Source of the DNA: Marinobacter sp. SS21
GTDB lineage: Bacteria > Pseudomonadota > Gammaproteobacteria > Pseudomonadales > Oleiphilaceae
Direction of reading: 5' to 3'
Assembly: GCF_028369065.1 (NCBI RefSeq)
Contig: NZ_JAQNDA010000013.1
Location: forward strand, 23,815-87,814
Length of the DNA: 64,000 nucleotides
How positions within the stretch are numbered: the first letter of the stretch is position 1; each line of letters starts with the position of its first letter. This document shows positions 47,670-57,053 of the stretch, piece after piece. Made by a program: the position numbers and the translations under genes. Under the pieces are notes generated by a model. It saw only the letters and a program-made list of their open reading frames with translations. It had not been told where the DNA came from and did no database searches.

Positions 47670-49994
47670 ATGAAGAAAAGATCTACCGCATCGAAGAAAT
47701 CCCGCAAGTCATCCCGGCCGCCGGTCGCGCGCCGGCGCTGGTCCTGGTTCTGGGGGCTGTTGGGGCGGGCCTGCCTGGTGGGCGTCGTGGTGCTGGCCGG
47801 TTGGCTGGTTTACCTCGATGCCGTGGTGACCTCGCGTTTCGAGGGCCGTCGCTTTGAAGTGCCATCCCGGGTCTATGCTCGGCCACTGGAACTGTACGAT
47901 GGCGCCAGCATCAGCACCGGCGGGCTGGCCCGTGAGCTTGCGCTGGCCGGCTATCGCAAGGGCGACGGCCGCACGCCGGGAACCTATCAGCAATCGGCGA
48001 ATCGCTTCGTCATCAGCACCCGTGGCTTTACCTTCAGTGACGGCGCCGAACCCCGACGTCGGCTGTCGCTGACGGTGTCCGGCGATCGGGTGCGTGGCTT
48101 CCGGGTCCTGTCCGGTGAGGACTCCCCCATCGTACGCCTGGAACCGGCCCAGATCGGCGGCATCTATCCGGCGCACAAGGAAGACCGTATCCTGATCCAG
48201 AGCGGCGATCTGCCACCGTTCTTCGAAGAAGCACTGCTGGCGGTGGAAGATCGTGATTTTTACGAGCATTTCGGGGTGTCACCCCTGTCCATCGCCCGGG
48301 CTATGTGGGTCAACCTGCAGGCCGGCCGGGTGGTGCAGGGGGGCAGTACCCTGACCCAGCAGCTGGTCAAGAATTTCTACCTCAGTCGCGAACAGACCCT
48401 CGTCCGCAAGGGTAATGAAGCGTTGATGTCGTTGTTGCTGGAATGGCACTACGACAAAAACGATATCTTCGAAACCTATCTCAACGAGGTGTACCTGGGA
48501 CAGGCTGGGGTGCGCAGCATCCATGGATTCGGGCTGGGCAGCCAGTTTTATTTCGGCCAGTCCCTGGCTGAGCTGGAATTGCACCAGGTCGCCCTACTGG
48601 TGGGCTTGGTGAAGGGCCCCAGCTATTACGATCCACGCCGCCACCCTGAGCGGGCGCTGCAACGCCGCAACCTGGTACTCCGTGTGCTGGCCGACAATGG
48701 CCATATCGACGAGGCGTCGGCTCGTCAGTACCAGGCCAGACCGCTGGGGGTCACCGGCAGTCCGTCCTTTTCCGAGAACCGCTACCCGGCCTTTATCGAT
48801 CTGGTCCGCCGCCATCTGGCGCGCGACTATAAGGAAGAGGATCTGCAGAGCGAGGGCCTGAGAATCTTCACTTCTCTGAATCCGTCGATCCAGTACGCGG
48901 CCGAGTTCTCGGTCCGGCAAACCCTGGATCGCCTGGATGCCAGCGGCGACCGCCAACTGGAATCGGCCATGGTGGTGAGCAGTCGTGACAGCGGCGAAGT
49001 GGTGGCTCTGGTGGGCGGGCGCGATCCGCGCTTTGCCGGGTTTAACCGGGCCCTCGACGCGCGCCGCCCGATTGGCTCGCTGATCAAGCCGTTTGTCTAT
49101 CTGGCGGCCTTGCAGCGGCCGGATAAATACACTTTGATCACCCCGGTCCATGACAAGAGCTTCGCCCTGGTCTTCGACGACGGTCGGCGGTGGGAGCCTA
49201 AGAACTATGATGGCGAGGAGCGTGGCGATGTGCCGTTGCACCAGGCACTGTCGCGCTCGTACAACCTGCCCACCGTGCGGGTCGGGCTGGACGTCGGGAT
49301 AGAGTCGGTGGTTGACATGCTGCACGATCTGGGGGTGGCCGATCCCATCTCGGAGTACCCATCCATGCTGCTGGGAGCCGTATCGATGACACCGGTGACC
49401 GTTGCGCAGGCTTACCAGGGCTTGGCCACCGCCGGTTTCAATACGCCGTTGCGGACCATTCGCCAGGTCACGGACGCCGAGGGCCAGCCCCTGAGCCGCT
49501 ACAATCTGGCGGTGGAGCAGGTACTCGACCCGGCAGCGACGCACCTGGTGCAGTACGTGATGCAGGAAACCATGCAGGAGGGCACTGGACGTTCCGTCTA
49601 TCGACGGGTGTCGCAGGAGCTCAGTCTGGCGGGCAAGACGGGTACCACCGACGATGGCCGCGACAGCTGGTTCGCAGGCTTCAGCGGTGATTGGCTGGCA
49701 GTGACCTGGGTTGGGCGGGACGACAATGGCGCCACCTCCCTGTCTGGTGCTACCGGTGCGCTACCGGTGTGGTCCGATTTCATGGCCAGCGTGCCTCAGC
49801 ACGGCTTTTCTCCGGTGGTGCCGGATGGTGTGCAGTATCATTGGGTCAATCCACACACCGCGGCACTCAGCGGCCAGTATTGTGATAACGCCCGTCTGGT
49901 GCCCTTTATCGCTGGCAGTGAGCCTACCGTAACCGACCGCTGTGGCGGCGGATTGCAACGGCGGTTGCGAGGCTGGTTCGAGGAACTTTTCTAA
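47670..49994 (+). CDS. mrcB: Penicillin-binding protein 1B
   Basis: Bifunctional class A peptidoglycan synthase of the inner membrane. The 774-residue product has a basic cytoplasmic tail, one membrane helix (LLGRACLVGVVVLAGWLVYL), a UvrB-like UB2H part, the glycosyltransferase (EDRDFYEHFG, QGGSTLTQQLVKNF), and the transpeptidase with GSLIKP (SxxK), SYN in SRSYNLP and KTGT. Length is close to the family (about 770-840). No ribosome binding site is seen before the ATG. The next gene overlaps it by one base. Confidence 0.94.
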   Translation: MKKRSTASKKSRKSSRPPVARRRWSWFWGLLGRACLVGVVVLAGWLVYLDAVVTSRFEGRRFEVPSRVYARPLELYDGASISTGGLARELALAGYRKGDGRTPGTYQQSANRFVISTRGFTFSDGAEPRRRLSLTVSGDRVRGFRVLSGEDSPIVRLEPAQIGGIYPAHKEDRILIQSGDLPPFFEEALLAVEDRDFYEHFGVSPLSIARAMWVNLQAGRVVQGGSTLTQQLVKNFYLSREQTLVRKGNEALMSLLLEWHYDKNDIFETYLNEVYLGQAGVRSIHGFGLGSQFYFGQSLAELELHQVALLVGLVKGPSYYDPRRHPERALQRRNLVLRVLADNGHIDEASARQYQARPLGVTGSPSFSENRYPAFIDLVRRHLARDYKEEDLQSEGLRIFTSLNPSIQYAAEFSVRQTLDRLDASGDRQLESAMVVSSRDSGEVVALVGGRDPRFAGFNRALDARRPIGSLIKPFVYLAALQRPDKYTLITPVHDKSFALVFDDGRRWEPKNYDGEERGDVPLHQALSRSYNLPTVRVGLDVGIESVVDMLHDLGVADPISEYPSMLLGAVSMTPVTVAQAYQGLATAGFNTPLRTIRQVTDAEGQPLSRYNLAVEQVLDPAATHLVQYVMQETMQEGTGRSVYRRVSQELSLAGKTGTTDDGRDSWFAGFSGDWLAVTWVGRDDNGATSLSGATGALPVWSDFMASVPQHGFSPVVPDGVQYHWVNPHTAALSGQYCDNARLVPFIAGSEPTVTDRCGGGLQRRLRGWFEELF

Positions 49995-50554
49995 TGAACA
50001 GAACGAAGATCTATGGCGTGACGGCGGTCTTGTCGTTGCTGCTGACCGGCTGTGCGGCCGGTCCTGGCGGATCGATTTATGTACCGGCGGCGCCACCGCC
50101 TGATTATAACCGCAGTTCCAGCGGTGCTGTCTCACCAGCGCCGGAGTCGGCGCCCGCTTCGGTGCGGCCAATGACGCCGCCGGCGGAACCAGAGCGGTCG
50201 TCCGCACCGAGTTATCAGGATCAGGGCGAGTCGCTGTCTGGAGCCGCCGCCAGTCTGGTGCGCAAGGCTGACAGCTTGCTGGCCCAGGGCAACGTGCCCG
50301 CCGCCATCGGCCAGCTGGAACGGGCCCAACGGATCGCGCCGCGCTCTGCCGCCGTGTATTTCAAACTGTCGGAGGCCTATGTGGCCGCGGGCAACCTGGC
50401 TGCCGCCGAGCAGTTCACCTTGAAAGGACTGTCCCTGGCAGGCAATGACAGTGGCCTGCAGCGGGCCGGTTGGCTGTTGCTGGCGGACATTCGCCGGGCT
50501 CGCGGCAATGTGGCCGGTGCCGATCAAGCCGAGGCCAGGGCCGGGAATCTCTGA
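49994..50554 (+). CDS. TPR repeat lipoprotein
   Basis: A 186-residue lipoprotein with lipobox LLTGC at about residues 15-19, a Pro/Ser-rich spacer and two TPR-like helical repeats (KADSLLAQGNVPAAIGQLERAQRIAP, VYFKLSEAYVAAGNLAAAEQF). The start overlaps the mrcB stop by one base (TAATG), so co-translation is likely. It may act near PBP1B the way LpoB does in E. coli, but that is only inference: it has TPRs, which LpoB lacks. A strong terminator follows. Confidence 0.85.
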   Translation: MNRTKIYGVTAVLSLLLTGCAAGPGGSIYVPAAPPPDYNRSSSGAVSPAPESAPASVRPMTPPAEPERSSAPSYQDQGESLSGAAASLVRKADSLLAQGNVPAAIGQLERAQRIAPRSAAVYFKLSEAYVAAGNLAAAEQFTLKGLSLAGNDSGLQRAGWLLLADIRRARGNVAGADQAEARAGNL

Positions 50555-50582
50555 TCGCGGTGATTCAAAACGGCAGGCACAT

Positions 50583-50617
50583 AAAAAGGGGGGGGCTTTT
50601 CAGCCCCCCCCTTTTTT
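50583..50617. terminator. Bidirectional terminator after the TPR lipoprotein gene
   Basis: A G8/C8 stem extended by A5/T5, with a TTTTCA loop, in both directions. It serves the mrcB operon and probably the convergent DUF4382 gene. Confidence 0.9.
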
Positions 50618-50660
50618 GTGTGCCTTGTCTCGTCCTAGAAAACGCTTGCGCCGTCGCTGT

Positions 50661-51614
50661 TTACAGCGGGATGGTCTCGGCGGTGACGTCTTCGTTGGCC
50701 ACCACGGTCAGCGTCTGGGTGCCTTCAAATTGCAGTGGGTTGTCGGCCAGTTCGGTGTCGGCGACTTCGTTGTCGTCCAGCTGGCAGGTATAGCTGATGG
50801 TGTAGTCGCCGGCGGTCAGGAAGGCGGCGGTGTACTCATACAGGCCATTGTTGTCGTCGTCGCTGACCGGAACAATCATCAATGGGTCGTTTGAGGTGTC
50901 GTCATCGGCCAGGTTCAGGTCGGTCGGCGTCACGTCCGCACCGGCATAAACGTAGATAGCGCCGGCGTACTCAGCCGCGCAGTCGGTGAGGCCGCCATCG
51001 GCTGACCGGGTGGAGTTGATTTGCGGGTAGTCCACCGTGCCGACAATGGCGCCGACTTCGAGGTTGTTAACCAGTCTCAGTGACGGCTTCAGCAGGTAGT
51101 CCGCCAATGACGTGCCCTTGGGGTTGACGATGGACTTGGCCACGTCGAAATCGATGGTGAAGTCGGTGGTCGCATCGGCGGCCACGATCAGCTCGCCCTT
51201 CAGCTTCAGACCGCTCTGCTCGCCGGAGGGCACCGCCAGGGTTGCCTCATAATCCGGTTGGGACGCGAGTACAACATAGGAGTTTTCGGTATCGATCTTC
51301 AGGCGCAGCTCGGAGTATTCCCCTGCCGGCACTTCCTCGTCGGTGATCAGTGGCTCACTGATGCCGCCGGTCAGCTCCAACAGGTTCCAGGTCTTGGGCT
51401 CATCAAAGGTAAACTCGATCCACTGACCGTCGGCAGGCTTCAGGGAAATGCCGGTGAAGGAAATGGTGACGTCGGTAAATTCGCTGGCAGGTGCGTCGGT
51501 CACGTTCACTGATACCTGGCCGGTGTCACCCGAACCGGAACTGCCACCGCCACAGGCCGCGAGAGCTGATGTCATGGCGATTGCGGTGACCAGTTTTAGT
51601 TTTTGGTTTTTCAT
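50661..51614 (-). CDS. DUF4382 domain-containing lipoprotein
   Basis: A 317-residue lipoprotein. The lipobox is SALAACGGG; the mature N-terminus begins with a Gly/Ser-rich linker, then VSVNVTDAPASEFTDVTISFTGISL, which is the DUF4382 signature, and a second beta-sandwich-like part (GLYEYTAAFLTAGDYTISYTCQLDD) that recalls carboxypeptidase-regulatory domains. Surface or periplasmic; function unknown. AAGGAG precedes the ATG. Stands alone, convergent with the mrcB operon. Confidence 0.88.
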   Translation of the reverse strand: MKNQKLKLVTAIAMTSALAACGGGSSGSGDTGQVSVNVTDAPASEFTDVTISFTGISLKPADGQWIEFTFDEPKTWNLLELTGGISEPLITDEEVPAGEYSELRLKIDTENSYVVLASQPDYEATLAVPSGEQSGLKLKGELIVAADATTDFTIDFDVAKSIVNPKGTSLADYLLKPSLRLVNNLEVGAIVGTVDYPQINSTRSADGGLTDCAAEYAGAIYVYAGADVTPTDLNLADDDTSNDPLMIVPVSDDDNNGLYEYTAAFLTAGDYTISYTCQLDDNEVADTELADNPLQFEGTQTLTVVANEDVTAETIPL

Positions 51615-51730
51615 AGCAAGGCTCCTTACTGCAAAACAGGTAGTCCCGTGAATTTAGCTACAGCATAGGAGATAAGGCTCAAGCACGTCTTTCCGGAGCA
51701 TTACAGCTCTGTAAGCATTGTGGGCTCGGG

Positions 51731-51768
51731 ACCGCCAGGCAAACATTTTTCTTTATTTGCCAGGCGGT
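51731..51768. repeat. Long hairpin after hemL
   Basis: ACCGCCAGGCAAA and TTTGCCAGGCGGT pair with one mismatch around 12 bases. It lies past the hemL stop (51817) in a gap of about 200 bases before the DUF4382 start and has no clear T tail; it may act as an imperfect terminator. Confidence 0.45.
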
Positions 51769-51816
51769 TAAGTGGAATTTGCTGGTAATGAGGCAAGTGT
51801 AACCGATTGTTAGCGG

Positions 51817-53097
51817 CTACAGGTTTGCGAACACGATCTCAGCGGCCTGGATGGTATGAGCAATGTCCTCTTCGGACAGGGCGGCGCAGGCGAAGCCGGC
51901 CTCGAAGGCCGAAGGTGCCAGATAGACCCCTTCCTTGAGCATACCCTGGAAGAACGCCTTGAATCGTTCCACGTCGCAGGCCATGACCTGGTCAAAGCGG
52001 GTGATCTGTTCGGCTTCGGTAAAGAAGAAGCCGAACATGCCGCCAACGCCCTGCACGGTCAGCGGAATGCCTGCCCGATCCGCCGCGGCCTTCAGGCCGT
52101 CACGCACTTGCGCGGTTTTAAGCGCCAGTTGGTCATGAAAGCCCGGCTCGGCAATGGCGTTCAGGGTGGTCAGGCCGGCGGCCATGGCCAGCGGGTTGCC
52201 CGACAGGGTGCCGGCCTGATACACCGGTCCCAGTGGGGCGATGTGTTCCATGATCTCCCGTTTACCTCCGAACGCGCCCACCGGCAAGCCGCCGCCAATG
52301 ACCTTGCCGAGGGCGGTCAGATCCGGCGTAATGCCGTAGTGGCCCTGAGCCCCGCCGAGGGACACCCGGAAACCGGTCATGACTTCGTCAAAGATCAGCA
52401 CCGCGCCGCTGTCGTCACACACCTCCCGCAGACATTCCAGGAAGCCCGGCACCGGAGGGATGCAGTTCATGTTGCCGGCCACCGGTTCGACGATAATGGC
52501 AGCAATCTGTTCGCCAAGCCGGGCAAAGGTGTCGCGTACGCCGTCGATGTCGTTGTAGTCCAGGGTCAGGGTGTGTTCGGCAAGACTGGCTGGAATGCCC
52601 GGCGAGTTGGGGACGCCGAGGGTGAGGGCGCCGGAGCCTGCTTTCACCAGCAGCGAGTCGACGTGGCCGTGATAGCAGCCCTCGAACTTTACGATCTTGT
52701 CGCGGCCGGTATAGCCTCGGGCCAGACGGATCGCACTCATGGTGGCCTCGGTTCCCGAGTTGACCATCCGCACCAGGTCGATGGAGGGCACCAGTTCGCA
52801 GACCTTCTTGGCCATGTCGGTTTCGATGGCTGTCGGCGCGCCGTAGCCCACACCCAGATCGATCTGCTTGTGCAGGGCGGCTTTGATGCGGGGATCTGAA
52901 TGGCCGAGGATCATCGGGCCCCAGGAGCCAATGTAATCGATGTAGCGGCGACCGTCCTCGTCATACAGATAGGCGCCTTCGGCGTGGTTGAAGAAAATCG
53001 GCGTGCCGCCGACGCCACGGAAGGCCCGAACGGGCGAATTGACACCGCCTGGAATGAATTTCTGGGCCTGTTCAAACAGCGTTTCGGACTGGGTCAT
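51817..53097 (-). CDS. hemL: Glutamate-1-semialdehyde 2,1-aminomutase
   Basis: Makes 5-aminolevulinate for heme. The 426-residue product has [15 protein letters not shown], the PLP site [17 protein letters not shown] with the Schiff-base Lys, and [16 protein letters not shown]. It is the last gene of a minus-strand run with thiE, thiD and hemJ; only hemJ shares its pathway. The gap to thiE is 77 bases. Confidence 0.97.
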   Translation of the reverse strand: MTQSETLFEQAQKFIPGGVNSPVRAFRGVGGTPIFFNHAEGAYLYDEDGRRYIDYIGSWGPMILGHSDPRIKAALHKQIDLGVGYGAPTAIETDMAKKVCELVPSIDLVRMVNSGTEATMSAIRLARGYTGRDKIVKFEGCYHGHVDSLLVKAGSGALTLGVPNSPGIPASLAEHTLTLDYNDIDGVRDTFARLGEQIAAIIVEPVAGNMNCIPPVPGFLECLREVCDDSGAVLIFDEVMTGFRVSLGGAQGHYGITPDLTALGKVIGGGLPVGAFGGKREIMEHIAPLGPVYQAGTLSGNPLAMAAGLTTLNAIAEPGFHDQLALKTAQVRDGLKAAADRAGIPLTVQGVGGMFGFFFTEAEQITRFDQVMACDVERFKAFFQGMLKEGVYLAPSAFEAGFACAALSEEDIAHTIQAAEIVFANL

Positions 53098-53174
53098 GGG
53101 TCAGGGTTCCGTAGTTGATGATCGATTGTCGATTGATGCGTAAATGGTCGTGTCGAAGTTCTTGGTCCAGGGCG

Positions 53175-53837
53175 TCAGTTTGCCTGAAGCCGCGGGTGGT
53201 AGTGCGCCAGCAGTGCGCTAAAGCGTCTGGCTTGCGCTTCAATCGGCGGGCATCCGAACAGGCCACCAACCACCGCGAGCAAGTCGGCGCCGCCACGGAC
53301 CAACTCGGCACCATTGTCCACGGTGATGCCGCCGATTGCCGTAATTGGCCGCCCGAACTGCCTGGCCTCGGCGAGTACCTGCGTGTTTGCGGGTGGCGCC
53401 CCGGGTTTGGTGGCAGAGCTGAAGAAACGGCCAAACGCCAGGTAGTCTGCTCCGTCGGCCGTCGCCGCCTTGGCCAGCGCCAGACTGTCGTGGCAGGTTA
53501 TGCCGATAATGGCGTCGTCACCCAGCAGGTGACGGGCCTCGCTCAGCGCCACGTCGCCCTGGCCCAAGTGGACGCCGGCGGCACCCACACGGCGGGCGAG
53601 TTGCGGATCGTCGTTGATGATCAGGGGCACGCCGGCGTTGTTGCAGGCGGCATTCAGATTCCGGGCCTGGCTGAGCCGTTCCGCCGCTGGCGCCAGCTTT
53701 TCGCGGTACTGGATGAGCACCGCGCCACCGCGCAGCGCCGCTTCGACCATCTCCAGAAGTTGGTCCGCTGGGGTCAACTGGCTGTCGGTGATGGCGTAGA
53801 GCCCAGGCCTCAGCCCTTTGCAGAAGTTTGTGGTCAT
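53175..53837 (-). CDS. thiE: Thiamine-phosphate synthase
   Basis: Joins the pyrimidine and thiazole phosphates to give thiamine phosphate. The 220-residue product has LYAITDSQL, LIQYREK, PLIINDD, GVHLGQGD and AIGGI blocks of the TIM-barrel family. The start overlaps the thiD stop by 4 bases. It is downstream of thiD, so pyrimidine phosphorylation and coupling are co-expressed. Confidence 0.96.
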   Translation of the reverse strand: MTTNFCKGLRPGLYAITDSQLTPADQLLEMVEAALRGGAVLIQYREKLAPAAERLSQARNLNAACNNAGVPLIINDDPQLARRVGAAGVHLGQGDVALSEARHLLGDDAIIGITCHDSLALAKAATADGADYLAFGRFFSSATKPGAPPANTQVLAEARQFGRPITAIGGITVDNGAELVRGGADLLAVVGGLFGCPPIEAQARRFSALLAHYHPRLQAN

Positions 53838-54622
53838 GGCGTCAGCCGGACGCTGCGATTGGGCACCGGCTGGCCCTGGCCAACGGCGAGGGCCTGGCCG
53901 ATGGCCCTGGACACAAACTGTTGGGCCTGCTCGATGGCCGCTTCGGCCGATAAGCCGGCGGCACTTCCGGCGGCGATGGCTGCCGCCAGCGTGCAGCCGG
54001 TGCCATGGTATTCTCCGCCCATCCGGGGGATCTGCCAGTGTTTGGCGGCCTGGGCCGGGCGATACAGGGTGTTGACGATGTGCCGGCCCTCGCCATGACC
54101 CCCGGTGGCCAGCACCGCCTTGCAGCCGGCGGCCATCAGGGTAGCGGCTGCGGTATCGGCATCGTTGTCCTGGCCTAGCAACGCCAGTTCGACGCCGTTG
54201 GGGGTAATCAGGTGGGCCCGGCCGAACAGCCGGCTCCGCATGCTGTCGATCAGAGCCTGATCCGCCAGGTCGCCACCGCCGGCGGCCTTGATGACCGGAT
54301 CGACGATCAGCGGAATGTCCGGCTTGTCGGCCAGAAATGCCAACAGGGTTTCAACTATGTCCGCATTCCCCAGTGCGCCGGTCTTGATGGCGTGAATGGG
54401 GGTGTCTGCTGCCAGGCAATCGAGCTGCCGCCGTATCAGGGTCGCGTCGACCGGCGTCGCGCTGTAGACATTGCGGGTGTCCTGCACCGTCAGGCACGTC
54501 AATACCGGCAGAGGGTGGGCGCCGAGTGCGGTGATGGCCTGAATATCGGCCTGGATGCCGGCGCCGCCGGAGGGGTCAAGGCCGGAGAGGACCAGAACCT
54601 GGGGGCGATGTTGGAGGTTCAT
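53834..54622 (-). CDS. thiD: Hydroxymethylpyrimidine/phosphomethylpyrimidine kinase
   Basis: Phosphorylates the thiamine pyrimidine moiety twice. The 262-residue product is a ribokinase-fold enzyme: VLSGLDPSGGAGIQADIQAI at the start, VDPVIKAAGG, and HGTGCTLAAAIAAG with the anion-hole Gly/Cys. Next to thiE and following hemJ by 11 bases. Confidence 0.96.
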   Translation of the reverse strand: MNLQHRPQVLVLSGLDPSGGAGIQADIQAITALGAHPLPVLTCLTVQDTRNVYSATPVDATLIRRQLDCLAADTPIHAIKTGALGNADIVETLLAFLADKPDIPLIVDPVIKAAGGGDLADQALIDSMRSRLFGRAHLITPNGVELALLGQDNDADTAAATLMAAGCKAVLATGGHGEGRHIVNTLYRPAQAAKHWQIPRMGGEYHGTGCTLAAAIAAGSAAGLSAEAAIEQAQQFVSRAIGQALAVGQGQPVPNRSVRLTP

Positions 54623-54633
54623 GGTGGCGCTCC

Positions 54634-55056
54634 TTAAAAGGGTTTGACCGTGGCCAGGATCACCACAGCCACCAGAATCAATACCGGCAGTTCGTTAAGC
54701 CAGCGGTAAAATACATGGCTGCGACTGTTCCGGTCATCCTGGAACACCTTGACCAGACGGCCGCAGTACACATGATAGGCGATCAGAACGGCGATCAGGG
54801 TCAGTTTCGCATGCAGCCAGCCCTGGCTGAGGTAGCCTTGCGGATTAAAACTGACCAGCCAGCCGCCGAAGACCAGTGTGGCGATCATCGCCGGTGTGGT
54901 AATGCCACGGTACAGCTTGCGCTCCATGATCTTGAACCGCTCGCGTCCGGGCTGATCGTCACAGGCTGCATGGTAAACGAACAGACGTGGTAAATAAAAA
55001 ATGCCGGCAAACCAGCAGACCATGGCAATCAGGTGTAGGGCTTTGACCCACAGCAT
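54634..55056 (-). CDS. hemJ: Protoporphyrinogen oxidase HemJ
   Basis: Inner membrane heme enzyme that oxidises protoporphyrinogen IX. The 140-residue product has four membrane helices and the conserved His of MLWVKALHLIAMVCWFAGIFYLPRLFVYH and Lys of LHAKLTLI that are essential in HemJ. The E. coli-type HemG is not seen. It starts 3 bases after the clc stop and stands in the run with hemL, making a split heme pair. Confidence 0.93.
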   Translation of the reverse strand: MLWVKALHLIAMVCWFAGIFYLPRLFVYHAACDDQPGRERFKIMERKLYRGITTPAMIATLVFGGWLVSFNPQGYLSQGWLHAKLTLIAVLIAYHVYCGRLVKVFQDDRNSRSHVFYRWLNELPVLILVAVVILATVKPF

Positions 55057-55059
55057 GAG

Positions 55060-56835
55060 TTAGCTCCGTCGATATTGGTAGTAGCTTTCGATGTCGGATT
55101 TCAGCACTACGCCGTAGATTCGTTGAATCATCGGGGCAATGTGGCGCTGTACATACAGCGCTTCTGCCTTGGTGTCGTCGAACACCTGCAGGGCTTCCTC
55201 CAGGGTGGCCTGGTATTGCACCGCAGCGAGGTCGCGACGGTTGGCCGGTATGTTCATCAGGTCGACCTCGTCCGGCATGTCCGTGCCGGCCTCTCGGCAT
55301 TCTTCCGCCGAGTCCTCCAGGTAACGGGCGAGGTCCACCGCGGGCATCAAGGCGCTGGGGCCGCTGCTGCCTTCCACCACCAGCCACTTGTATTCGGCCT
55401 TCAATGCCTGACGGCAGTCATCCTGGGATAGGTATCGTTGGACCCGGGTTACGCTGCGTTCCATGATCGCACCCACCGATACCCGCCGCAGCGCCTGGAT
55501 CACCGGCGAACTCTGGTAGCTGAGGCCCTGGCTCTTGAGGACGGTGAGAAACAGGGATTTTTGCCCGAACACCTCACTGGTCACCAGACTGGAGACGGTG
55601 ATGATCAGCATGGCGGGCAGAATGATGTGCGGGTTCAGGGTCAACTCCAGTAGTGCCATCAACGCGGCCAATGGCGCCTGCAGCACGGCACCCATCATCG
55701 CACCCATGCCCAGCATGGCATAGAAACCCACCGACGAGGCCAGGTCGGGCGCCGCATAAGCACCTACCAGTCCCATCGCTCCGCCCAACGTTGCGCCCAT
55801 GAAAATGGTGGGTCCGATGACCCCGCTGGGCATGCCCAGTCCCAGGGTGAGGGCCGTCACCACCAGTTTGGCCAGACCGGCGCCGAGCAGCAGCCAGAAC
55901 GGTAGTTCGTTGTGGATGGTTTGGCTGACGGTGTCGTAGCCAATACCCATGACTTCCGGAATGGCCACCGCAAACGGCACCATCAACAGTCCTGCGACGG
56001 TGATGCGTAGGAGCACCGGGCGCTGGTGGTAGCGGCCGGTATAATCCAGCAGGTAAATGAAGCCGGCGGCGGCGATGCCGATGATGACCGCGATGGCCAG
56101 AATCCAGGGAATTTCCAGCAGCGAATTCATGGTCAGGGCAGGCACGCTGAACGCCGGTTCATCGCCATAGACCGCGCGGGAGACCACGGCGGCGCTGACC
56201 GAGGAAAGGATGATGGGGGTGAATCCGGCGATGGTGTATTCCATCATGACCACTTCCATGGCGAAAATAACGCCGGCAATGGGGGTGTTGAAGGAGGCGG
56301 AAATGGCGGCTGCGCAGCCGCAGGCCACCAGGGTACGAATACTGTTGTTGGGCAGGCGCATCCACTGCCCCATCAAACTGGAAAAGGCAGCGCCGAGGTG
56401 AACGGCCGGCCCTTCGCGACCGGCCGACTGGCCCGTGACGACGGTGCCGACGCCGCAGATGAACTGAACCAGCGCGCTGCGGAATGAAATATAGCCCTGG
56501 TGGTAATTGAGGCGCTCCATGACGTGGACGATGCCCACCTTGCGATCCTGAGTGGCCAGCCGATGCAGGAACAGCGCGAGCGCCAGCGCACCGCCCAGGG
56601 GCAGTAGTCCTCGGATCAGTGGGTCCAGGCGTTCGAACGCCTCCGAGTCGTGATCGGGTAAAAAATGCTCCAGGGGTAATTCGATCGCCAGCCGAAAGAT
56701 CAGGATGACGGCGCCGGTCACCAGGCCCGACAGCAGCCCCAAAATCGCCAATTGGGGCAGGGCATCTACGCCAGAAAGCTTCCGGCGAAACATCGGGATC
56801 AGGTGTTCGACCAGTTGTTGCCTGATGTTTCGCAT
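55060..56835 (-). CDS. ClC-family chloride channel/transporter with C-terminal CBS-like pair
   Basis: A 591-residue ClC protein with about ten membrane helices. The gating motif GREGP is present (TGQSAGREGPAVHLG), and the pore end GLGMPSGVIGPTIFMG. The usual GSGIP motif of helix D is replaced by VGIVH, and the inner proton Glu of exchangers lies in FIIEE of E. coli ClC-ec1; here it is AMEVV. The C-terminus has two degenerate CBS-type segments. This suggests altered ion choice or a channel. The first ATG at 56835 follows GGAGG... weakly; the frame is open to 56916. Confidence 0.87.
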   Translation of the reverse strand: MRNIRQQLVEHLIPMFRRKLSGVDALPQLAILGLLSGLVTGAVILIFRLAIELPLEHFLPDHDSEAFERLDPLIRGLLPLGGALALALFLHRLATQDRKVGIVHVMERLNYHQGYISFRSALVQFICGVGTVVTGQSAGREGPAVHLGAAFSSLMGQWMRLPNNSIRTLVACGCAAAISASFNTPIAGVIFAMEVVMMEYTIAGFTPIILSSVSAAVVSRAVYGDEPAFSVPALTMNSLLEIPWILAIAVIIGIAAAGFIYLLDYTGRYHQRPVLLRITVAGLLMVPFAVAIPEVMGIGYDTVSQTIHNELPFWLLLGAGLAKLVVTALTLGLGMPSGVIGPTIFMGATLGGAMGLVGAYAAPDLASSVGFYAMLGMGAMMGAVLQAPLAALMALLELTLNPHIILPAMLIITVSSLVTSEVFGQKSLFLTVLKSQGLSYQSSPVIQALRRVSVGAIMERSVTRVQRYLSQDDCRQALKAEYKWLVVEGSSGPSALMPAVDLARYLEDSAEECREAGTDMPDEVDLMNIPANRRDLAAVQYQATLEEALQVFDDTKAEALYVQRHIAPMIQRIYGVVLKSDIESYYQYRRS

Positions 56836-57053
56836 GATCGCGGAGGTTCCGGTTGGACGAAAGAAGGTTCTAAAACAGGGATGTAGACCTGAGCGCCTGG
56901 AGCGGTCAAGATCCATCTCCGGTCTTTCAATCTATTGTAATGGACCGTTATCGCCCTGCAATAAGTCATTGGATTATCGTGTTAGAATAATGGGTCAAAT
57001 TCATGGGTCCTGGTCCGGTGGGGTTGCGGGACGATCAGTGTCTGGAGTGTTCG

